A DNA stretch of 5,315 bases, taken from an uncultured Selenomonadales bacterium (GTDB lineage Bacteria; Bacillota; Negativicutes; Selenomonadales; Selenomonadaceae). The notes under the pieces are model-generated. The model worked only from the letters and a program-made list of their open reading frames with translations. It ran no database searches and was not told the DNA's origin. This document shows positions 1-4,412 of this stretch, one piece after another. The DNA lies in assembly GCA_937915725.1 (NCBI GenBank), contig CALGGV010000352.1, forward strand, positions 1 to 5,315. The letters are read 5' to 3'. The position numbers were made by a program, and so were the translations under genes. Each line of letters opens with the position of its first letter. The stretch's first letter is position 1.

Positions 1-482
1 CCGTTTGTGGCAACGAAAGTAACTGCCTTGCACCAATCCCGCAAAAGTTTTTCATTAAAATCGAAACAATACGCCAAGTCTACAATATTTGAAAGTTCAC
101 GATTATACATTTCGTCATTTGCCGCCGCGCCAAAAAGCATCCAAAATATCAGCCGCTGAAAAGTTATCAAAGTGCTTTTATCGCCGTTCCTGTATTTTAT
201 ATCGAGAAAATATTGTACAAGTTGTTGTTCGTTGATAATTTCTAAGGGGCTGGTTTTTGTGGGGTTGAAAATGCTGTCCAACGCCGCTATAACGGGATCT
301 GAATCGTAGCGTTTGAATTGCGGCACGGAATAAGCTTTAAATTTTGTGCGGGCGTTACCTAAAATAAAAAGACCGGCGGAGCGTCCGGCAAGATAAAAAT
401 CCACATTCTGAATTATGGTTTTAATTTTTACCAGACGAAAATCTCCTCCATCAGAATTATTTTCATCAAATCTGCCGGGCAT
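1..482 (-). CDS. Hypothetical protein, 3' end cut by window edge
   Basis: An open frame of 160 codons runs from ATG at 482 to position 1 without a stop, so the C-terminus lies outside the window. I do not recognise the family. The visible protein starts MPGRFDENNSDGGDFRLVK. It is mixed in composition, with no clear signal peptide; the most hydrophobic stretch (LIFWMLFGAAA, about residues 113-123) is too short to be a confident membrane helix. The N-terminal part looks beta-rich (FYLAGRSAGLFILGNAR) and the C-terminal half helical. The start at 482 is preferred over the in-frame ATG at 491 because GGAAGG (497-492) lies 9 nt before 482 but directly abuts 491. Codon use resembles the neighbours, and the gene lies on the same strand as all the others. 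It is separated from the polyprenyl synthase gene by the 151-bp tandem repeat, so it may have been closely spaced to that gene before the repeat arose. That it is a real gene is likely; its function is unknown. Confidence 0.75.
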   Translation of the reverse strand, partial: MPGRFDENNSDGGDFRLVKIKTIIQNVDFYLAGRSAGLFILGNARTKFKAYSVPQFKRYDSDPVIAALDSIFNPTKTSPLEIINEQQLVQYFLDIKYRNGDKSTLITFQRLIFWMLFGAAANDEMYNRELSNIVDLAYCFDFNEKLLRDWCKAVTFVATN

Positions 483-491
483 AATTATCAT

Positions 492-497
492 CCTTCC
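492..497 (-). promoter_or_regulatory. Ribosome binding site for the hypothetical gene
   Basis: GGAAGG on the minus strand lies 9 nt before ATG 482 and immediately next to ATG 491. The spacing favours 482 as the start. The site is in the only unique sequence (491-503) between the tandem repeat and the gene. Confidence 0.55.
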
Positions 498-503
498 AAC
501 TAT

Positions 504-654
504 TTACCGGTTGCGATTAATTACAAAGTTAGCAATTTGTTCAAGATAGATTTTTTCGGATTTTTGAATATCAGACAGAAAATTCAGCCGCGCCATTTCA
601 AAAATAATTTTTCTAAAAATTAAAAAGAAAAAGCAGTGCGAAGATTTTCAAAAA
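504..654 (-). repeat. 151-bp tandem repeat, copy 1 (remnant of polyprenyl synthase 3' end)
   Basis: This 151-bp unit is identical, by eye, to the unit at 655-805. It directly follows that unit, and both follow the 3' end of the polyprenyl synthase gene. On the minus strand its last 93 nt (596-504) read as an in-frame ATG segment starting MARLNFLSDIQ and ending in the same residues and TAA stop as the intact gene (…FVINRNR, stop). The upstream 58 nt have no clear similarity to the gene. There is no ribosome binding site before the ATG, and a TGA closes the frame further upstream, so I treat it as non-functional debris and not a small gene. An AT-only inverted repeat with 8-bp arms and a 2-nt centre lies at 605-622. 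Together with copy 2 it accounts for the whole gene-free gap before the hypothetical gene except about a dozen bases. Confidence 0.93.
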
Positions 655-805
655 TTACCGGTTGCGATTAATTACAAAGTTAGCAATTTGTTCAAGATAG
701 ATTTTTTCGGATTTTTGAATATCAGACAGAAAATTCAGCCGCGCCATTTCAAAAATAATTTTTCTAAAAATTAAAAAGAAAAAGCAGTGCGAAGATTTTC
801 AAAAA
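655..805 (-). repeat. 151-bp tandem repeat, copy 2 (remnant of polyprenyl synthase 3' end)
   Basis: This is the second identical 151-bp unit. It abuts the stop codon of the polyprenyl synthase gene (808-806) at its right edge and copy 1 at its left edge. Its 747-655 segment encodes the same truncated tail, starting MARLNFLSDIQ, as copy 1. The matching AT-rich inverted repeat is at 756-773. Because 151 is not a multiple of three, the remnants in the copies and the gene tail are in different frames, and read-through would not give one long repeated protein. Identity between copies 1 and 2, but divergence from the gene, implies the 151-bp duplication is more recent than the split from the gene tail. 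Confidence 0.93.
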
Positions 806-900
806 TTACCGGTTGCGATTAATTACAAAGTTAGCAATTTGTTCAAGATAAATTTTTTCGGATTTTTGAATATCAGACGGCAAATCAAGCCGTGCGCATT
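806..900 (-). repeat. Parent-like segment of the repeat inside the polyprenyl synthase gene
   Basis: The last 24 codons of the intact gene (877-806) match the repeat units with a single synonymous change (ATT versus ATC, both isoleucine). About 24 nt further upstream match only partly, with amino-acid changes (CARLDLP in the gene, MARLNFL in the repeats), and beyond about position 900 the similarity fades. The segment is coding here and vestigial in the two downstream copies. Confidence 0.85.
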
Positions 901-1768
901 CAATGTGACTTATCGCACGATTTCTGCAATATTCAACAGCATCACTTTCAGAAATAATTTTTATCGAAGTTTCAACATCACTATCTGAAATTTTATCCTG
1001 CGTAAGTATTTTTTTCAATGTTTCTGAATTTTTTCCTGCTTGCAAGGCACGAATTACCGGTAAAGTTATAACGCCGCTTTTTAAATCGCCACCCAACGCC
1101 TTACCGGTAACTTTTTCTTCGCCAAAAAAATCAAGTAAATCATCTACAATTTGAAAAGCTAAACCTAAACTTGTACCGTAATTCGCCAAATTTTCAACTT
1201 CAAAATCTTTGAGTTCAGAAATAATCCCGCCGAGTCTGCAACAAGTTGAAAGAAAAAACGCCGTCTTTAAATTAATTCGGTTGTAATATTCGTTCAAAGT
1301 TGGAATTTTAAAAAGGGCGCGGTCTTGCATAATTTCGCCAATGCACAAATTTTTTACAAGGTTAGACAAAATCAAGCTGACTCTATCGCCATAATTATTT
1401 TCTGCAACAAGTTGAAACGCCTTAGCAAAAAGATAATCGCCAACTAAAACTGCAATTTGCGCGTTGAACTTTGCATTTAAAGTTTCGACGCCGCGTCTTT
1501 TTTTTGCGCCGTCCAAAATATCATCGTGAACAAGGCTTGCAGTATGAATCAATTCAAGCGCGGTTGCAAGCGGTAAAGATTTTTCTTTAAAGTAATTTTT
1601 TCCGGAGCGTGCGCAAAGTAAAAATAAAATTGGACGAAGTCTTTTGCCGCCGCTGATTAAAGGTGTGCAAATTTCTTTTACAAAATTATCGTCGCTGACT
1701 GCTTTTTCTAAAAAAATTTCCAAATCCCGTAAATCGTCCGCGTAACTTGTTGCAGATATGAAATTCAA
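806..1768 (-). CDS. Polyprenyl diphosphate synthase, long-chain type
   Basis: This is a trans-isoprenyl diphosphate synthase, which extends an allylic diphosphate with isopentenyl diphosphate in the cytoplasm to make the side-chain precursor of menaquinone or a related isoprenoid. Visible motifs, numbered from the TTG start: GGKRLRP (40-46), first aspartate-rich motif DDILD (82-86) followed by RRG, second motif DDLLD (209-213), and GKALGGDLKSGVITLP (222-237). The residues before the first motif are small (A at -5, S at -4), not aromatic as in farnesyl or geranylgeranyl synthases, which points to a longer product; exact chain length cannot be read. The length of 320 aa fits the HepT/IspB class. 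The start at TTG 1768 is preferred over GTG 1777 because AGGTGA (1779-1774) sits 5 nt before 1768 and overlaps the GTG. It lies 25 nt after the transglycosylase stop, probably in the same operon. Its 3' end is repeated in the downstream tandem array, and the gene itself looks intact. Confidence 0.93.
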   Translation of the reverse strand: MNFISATSYADDLRDLEIFLEKAVSDDNFVKEICTPLISGGKRLRPILFLLCARSGKNYFKEKSLPLATALELIHTASLVHDDILDGAKKRRGVETLNAKFNAQIAVLVGDYLFAKAFQLVAENNYGDRVSLILSNLVKNLCIGEIMQDRALFKIPTLNEYYNRINLKTAFFLSTCCRLGGIISELKDFEVENLANYGTSLGLAFQIVDDLLDFFGEEKVTGKALGGDLKSGVITLPVIRALQAGKNSETLKKILTQDKISDSDVETSIKIISESDAVEYCRNRAISHIECARLDLPSDIQKSEKIYLEQIANFVINRNR

Positions 1769-1773
1769 AAATC

Positions 1774-1779
1774 TCACCT
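1774..1779 (-). promoter_or_regulatory. Ribosome binding site deciding a TTG start for the polyprenyl synthase
   Basis: AGGTGA on the minus strand matches the 3' part of the AGGAGGTGA consensus. It ends 5 nt before TTG 1768 and overlaps the alternative GTG at 1777, which itself has no good upstream site. This supports TTG 1768. Confidence 0.6.
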
Positions 1780-1793
1780 ATTTCATAAATTTT

Positions 1794-2429
1794 TCAATAA
1801 AGAAATTTCAAACTTGCAAATCTTAATTCGCTAAGTTGGATTAATTTGTAGCCGATACCCGCGCCGTAAAGTTCACTGTATTTTTCACGACACTGCAAAA
1901 CGCGCTTTACATAATTTCTCGTTTCGTCATAAGGAATTGCATCAATATCAGAAAAATTTTTCTTCCAGCCGTTTTCTTCAATCCAATGTTGAACATTGCC
2001 GCGCCCGGCGTTGTAAGCCGCCAATGCTAAAATATCGTTGCCAAAAAATTCTTCCTCAAGTTCTGCCAAATACCAAATACCGTACTTAATATTTGTTTCA
2101 CAGTCATGCATTTCTTCGATTGACGGCGGCTCTTCATTCAAACAATAAGCAATCCAACCGGCAGTTTCCGGCATAAGTTGCATTAAACCAACTGCGCCGC
2201 TGCCGGAATAAGCATCTTCATAAAAATTACTTTCGACTTTCATTACTGAAACTGCCAAAAATTTATCAACTTGATAATTCCTGGAAAATTTTTCAATTTC
2301 GGCGCGGTACGGGAAAGGATATAAAACTGTCTTTTGCGTGGTAGGGAAATTGACAAATGCATAAACGCCCGCGCAAATTATAAATATCAATATAAAAAAT
2401 TTTTTGAATGAAAATCTTCGTTTAGGCAA
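1794..2429 (-). CDS. Membrane-anchored lytic transglycosylase (SLT domain)
   Basis: This is a soluble-lytic-transglycosylase-type enzyme that cleaves the MurNAc-GlcNAc bond of peptidoglycan, forming 1,6-anhydro ends. The N-terminus is basic (KRRFSFKK) and followed by one hydrophobic segment (about residues 11-27), a signal anchor that would place the catalytic domain outside the cytoplasmic membrane. The SLT domain covers about residues 40-185. The catalytic glutamate is E66 in the VESNF motif, followed by GLMQLMP (81-87), the NIKYGIWYL helix (113-121) and AAYNAG (137-142), all in the family order. At 211 aa it is a minimal one-domain enzyme without LysM or other binding modules. The TTG start at 2429 follows AAGGGGG by 7 nt and overlaps the end of coaE by 8 nt, implying translational coupling. 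In several Bacillota a gene of this type follows coaE, so the pairing is likely conserved context and need not mean a shared pathway. Confidence 0.93.
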   Translation of the reverse strand: MPKRRFSFKKFFILIFIICAGVYAFVNFPTTQKTVLYPFPYRAEIEKFSRNYQVDKFLAVSVMKVESNFYEDAYSGSGAVGLMQLMPETAGWIAYCLNEEPPSIEEMHDCETNIKYGIWYLAELEEEFFGNDILALAAYNAGRGNVQHWIEENGWKKNFSDIDAIPYDETRNYVKRVLQCREKYSELYGAGIGYKLIQLSELRFASLKFLY

Positions 2430-3033
2430 ATGAACGCCCCCTTACTAATCGCCCGCGTAAAGCCTCTCGAACTTGTTTTCTGGTTTTGGAAATAGTTTTT
2501 TTATTGTTAATGACAATATCTGCGCGCGCGCAAATTTCTTCCTGCGACATTTGAGAATTAAGGCGGGCTAGGGCTTGTTGTGGCGATAAATTGTCACGTT
2601 GAATAAGCCGCCACATTTGTTTGGCGCGTCCAACATAAACCGCCCAAATTTCGTCAAATAAATGCTCCCAGCCCGCCTCAAATAAAAGCGGCACTTCAAT
2701 TACCGCAATTTCAACGCCTTCAGCCGCGCATTTTTCCAAAAAATCCCGTGCATAATTCAGCAAAATTGGATGGGCTACAGAATTTATCCATTCTCTTTCG
2801 TCGGGGTGGTTAAAAATAATTTCGCCAATAATTCTTTTGTTGAGCAAGCCGTCAACTGCAACAATGTACCTGCCGAAATGTTGTACGTAAGTTTCAAAAA
2901 GTTCGCCCGCCGGCTCCAAAAGTTCGTGTGTTACGCTGTCAATATCTAAAATTTTTGCGCCGAATTTTTTTAATTCATCTGAAACTGCAGATTTGCCACA
3001 AGCTATTCCGCCGGTTAATCCAATTATAAGCAA
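2422..3033 (-). CDS. coaE: Dephospho-CoA kinase
   Basis: CoaE performs the last step of coenzyme A synthesis, ATP-dependent phosphorylation of the 3'-hydroxyl of dephospho-CoA, in the cytoplasm. The Walker A loop GGIACGKS (8-15) sits just after the N-terminal strand. It is followed by LDIDSVTHELL (29-39, the conserved aspartates that handle substrate), HPI (88-90), PLLFEAGWE (115-123), RDNLS (146-150) with the following lid region, and ADIVINN (171-177) near the C-terminus. The length of 203 aa is typical. The start is TTG 3033, 8 nt after an AAGGAG site and immediately before the LIIGLTGG strand, so no other start fits. The second octamer hairpin lies directly upstream, between this gene and cvfB. 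The 3' end overlaps the transglycosylase start by 8 nt. Confidence 0.96.
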   Translation of the reverse strand: MLIIGLTGGIACGKSAVSDELKKFGAKILDIDSVTHELLEPAGELFETYVQHFGRYIVAVDGLLNKRIIGEIIFNHPDEREWINSVAHPILLNYARDFLEKCAAEGVEIAVIEVPLLFEAGWEHLFDEIWAVYVGRAKQMWRLIQRDNLSPQQALARLNSQMSQEEICARADIVINNKKTISKTRKQVREALRGRLVRGRSFA

Positions 3034-3041
3034 GAAAATTT

Positions 3042-3047
3042 CTCCTT
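3042..3047 (-). promoter_or_regulatory. Ribosome binding site deciding the TTG start of coaE
   Basis: AAGGAG on the minus strand ends 8 nt before TTG 3033. It lies just downstream of the octamer hairpin, about 10 nt from its end, so folding of that hairpin would not bury the site itself. Confidence 0.7.
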
Positions 3048-3055
3048 CGTCGAAA

Positions 3056-3120
3056 TTTTGTAGTGTGGTAGTGGTGTAGTGTGATAGTAAAAACTACTCC
3101 ACTATCCCACTATCCCACTA
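3056..3120. repeat. Octamer-repeat hairpin element 1 (cvfB-coaE spacer)
   Basis: On the plus strand TAGT recurs exactly every 8 nt at 3061, 3069, 3077 and 3085. An AAAA loop (3089-3092) follows, and then ACTA recurs every 8 nt at 3093, 3101, 3109 and 3117. The two 28-nt arms can pair at 21 of 28 positions; all mismatches fall in the 4-nt spacers between anchors. Spacers read in TAGT orientation are GTGG, GGTG, GTGA, then GGAG, GGGA, GGGA. The left border TTTTGTAGTG and the core ATAGTAAAAACTA reappear in element 2. The right arm overlaps the end of cvfB: its stop codon TAG (3112-3110) and the preceding three residues are encoded by the octamers. No U-tract follows the stem in the transcript, so it is not a standard terminator. 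Function unknown. Confidence 0.88.
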
Positions 3121-3973
3121 TTTTAAAACCGTTGTCAACTTTTTCAATGAGTTGTTCTTTAAGTAAATGCCCGCACGCCCTTTTAAAAGCCGCCTTACTG
3201 ATTTTAAATACCGCGTAAATTTCGTCCGGTTCGCTTTTATCGTGTAAAGAAATTTTGCCGCCGTGTTCCTGCATAAATTTAAAAATTTTTTCGGCGTCAG
3301 AATTAATTGCAAGTTCCTTAGTTTCTTTCAAAGAGGCGTCCAGTCTGCCGTCATCACGAACAAAAGTAACGCGGGCATCTAAAATTTCTCCAACTTTCAA
3401 AAAGCGCGGAATTTCTTTTTGGTCGATAAAAACAATGTATCTTTCGTTGCTGAAAAGAAAAGCCCCCGACTCTGTAATATTATAAATTGCGCCGGTAACT
3501 CTATCGCCAATTTTAACATTTTCAGCGGGCTTAGAGGCGCGGCGAATTTCATCAGAAACTTTCATTGAAGTTGCAAGCCTGCCGCTTTTATCAGTGTAAA
3601 GTTTTGCCCAAACAACATCGCCGACTTTTGGGCGTCCGATCATTTCTGCGAAGGGCATAAAAATTCCGCGCTCCGCTCCAACTTCCAAAAACGCGCCGTC
3701 ATCTGAAACATTTATAACTTTCAGCCGCGCAATTTGCCCGACTTTCATTTTGGGAACGCGCATACTTGCCGTTAATCTTTTTTGGGGGTTAAGATACAAA
3801 AAAACTTCGACAATATCGCCAATTTTAACTTCAGCCGTTTGTTGATTTTTGTGAAGTAAAATATCATCGTCAGTTTTGCCCGTTCCCGCGTCAAGGAAAA
3901 CTCCGAAATCAGCTTTTCTTACGACTTTTAATTTTGCAACCGTCATTGGTTTAAGTTCAATTTTATCCTTCAT
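3110..3973 (-). CDS. cvfB: CvfB-type S1 / winged-helix RNA-binding protein
   Basis: The protein resembles the CvfB/YitL family of cytoplasmic RNA-binding regulators, known in Staphylococcus for control of virulence genes. Numbered from ATG 3973, three S1-like beta-barrels are visible: about 11-71 (KVVRKADFGVFLDAG), 78-137 (KVINVSDDGAFLEVG, GIFMPFAEM) and 154-215 (YNITESGAFLF). A C-terminal winged helix follows at about 226-285 (HDKSEPDEIYAVFKISKAAFKRA), a segment characteristic of the family. The length of 287 aa is usual. The start at 3973 overlaps rsfS by 11 nt and has no good ribosome binding site, so translation is probably coupled to rsfS; ATG 3946 is an alternative that would remove nine residues. 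The open frame extends to 4162, but the extra 63 codons are the wrong-frame reading of rsfS. Oddly, the last three residues (IVG) and the stop are encoded by the octamer element. Partner RNAs are unknown. Confidence 0.9.
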   Translation of the reverse strand: MKDKIELKPMTVAKLKVVRKADFGVFLDAGTGKTDDDILLHKNQQTAEVKIGDIVEVFLYLNPQKRLTASMRVPKMKVGQIARLKVINVSDDGAFLEVGAERGIFMPFAEMIGRPKVGDVVWAKLYTDKSGRLATSMKVSDEIRRASKPAENVKIGDRVTGAIYNITESGAFLFSNERYIVFIDQKEIPRFLKVGEILDARVTFVRDDGRLDASLKETKELAINSDAEKIFKFMQEHGGKISLHDKSEPDEIYAVFKISKAAFKRACGHLLKEQLIEKVDNGFKIVG

Positions 3974-4307
3974 AATTTGTAATTTCAGCGTCTCCCCAAA
4001 GTTTTTCAAGCGCGTAATATTCGCGGTTTTCATTTTTGAAAATGTGTACAACAACATCGCCGTAATCAAGCAAAATCCATTCGCCCTCGTGGTAACCTTC
4101 CTTGTGGCTGAAATGAATTTTTTCTTTGTCAAGTTCTTCTTCGACGTTATCAGCAATGGCACGGACTTGAGTTGCAGTTGGCGCGTTGCAAATTACAAAA
4201 TAATCTGTTGAAAACATTAAGCCGCGCATATCCATAATAATGATATTGTCGGCTTTTTTGCCGTCTGCCGCTTTACAAATTTTTTTCGCAAGTTCCATAG
4301 TTTCCAA
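3963..4307 (-). CDS. rsfS: Ribosomal silencing factor RsfS
   Basis: RsfS (RsfA/Iojap family, DUF143) binds protein uL14 on the 50S subunit and blocks subunit joining when nutrients are scarce. From the TTG start the 114-aa protein shows the family blocks in order: ADNIIIMDMRGL (19-30), TDYFVICNAPTATQVRAIAD (34-53), GEWILLDYGDVVVHIF (75-90) and YYALEKLWGDAE (97-108). Length is typical. TTG 4307 is chosen because AAGGAG ends 8 nt before it. The frame is open further up to ATG 4373, but those 22 codons translate the octamer hairpin and are unlike any RsfS N-terminus. ATG 4298, three codons inside, is a weaker alternative. The stop overlaps the cvfB start by 11 nt. The LCP gene lies upstream across the first-transcribed octamer hairpin. 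LCP-rsfS adjacency is common in Bacillota, often near nadD and yqeK. Confidence 0.95.
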   Translation of the reverse strand: METMELAKKICKAADGKKADNIIIMDMRGLMFSTDYFVICNAPTATQVRAIADNVEEELDKEKIHFSHKEGYHEGEWILLDYGDVVVHIFKNENREYYALEKLWGDAEITNYEG

Positions 4308-4315
4308 AATACTCA

Positions 4316-4321
4316 CTCCTT
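4316..4321 (-). promoter_or_regulatory. Ribosome binding site deciding the TTG start of rsfS
   Basis: AAGGAG on the minus strand ends 8 nt before TTG 4307. It directly abuts the edge of octamer element 2 (the CACTACAAAA border), so the hairpin ends within a few bases of the ribosome binding site. Confidence 0.7.
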
Positions 4322-4412
4322 TTGTAGTGCTATAGTGGGATAGTGCGGTAGTGTCATAGTAAAAACTATCCAACTATCCAACTATCACACTACCACACTA
4401 TCCAACTACTCT
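4320..4412. repeat. Octamer-repeat hairpin element 2 (LCP-rsfS spacer)
   Basis: On the plus strand TAGT recurs every 8 nt at 4325, 4333, 4341, 4349 and 4357. AAAA follows (4361-4364), then ACTA every 8 nt at 4365, 4373, 4381, 4389, 4397 and 4405. All eleven anchors are exact. The arms of 36 nt can pair at 26 positions, with every anchor paired; the right arm has one extra octamer. Spacers in TAGT orientation are GCTA, GGGA, GCGG, GTCA, then TGGA, TGGA, GTGA, GTGG, TGGA. The left border TTTTGTAGTG and the core ATAGTAAAAACTA are shared with element 1. The outermost anchor TAGT (minus 4408-4405) contains the TAG stop of the LCP gene (4408-4406). The element fills nearly the whole LCP-rsfS spacer. 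There is no U-tract after the stem. Function unknown. Confidence 0.9.

Noticed and set aside
518..544. A promoter for the hypothetical gene at the synthase 3' end (TTGAAC and TAATTA on the minus strand), triplicated by the repeat
   Set aside because: The spacing is only 15 nt and the -10 candidate matches the consensus poorly; in AT-rich DNA such pairs are expected by chance.
655..747. The 30-codon ATG frame in each 151-bp copy as a real small gene
   Set aside because: It has no ribosome binding site, begins within what is the conserved C-terminal region of the synthase, and lacks any domain of its own.
3061..3120. Octamer hairpins as intrinsic transcription terminators
   Set aside because: Neither stem is followed by a U-run on the transcribed strand; the U-run is in the loop. 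The stems contain regular mismatched spacers, and both sit inside a co-directional gene block.
3056..3120. Octamer arrays as CRISPR
   Set aside because: The repeated unit is 4 fixed plus 4 variable bases with inverted arms, far too short and symmetric for CRISPR repeats and spacers.
3974..4162. Upstream extension of the cvfB frame by 63 codons
   Set aside because: This stretch is the alternative frame of rsfS, does not resemble any S1-protein N-terminus, and the S1 domain begins about ten residues after ATG 3973.
4308..4373. ATG 4373 as the rsfS start
   Set aside because: The added residues are a translation of the octamer repeat with no ribosome binding site before 4373, whereas TTG 4307 has AAGGAG at ideal spacing and gives the normal RsfS length.
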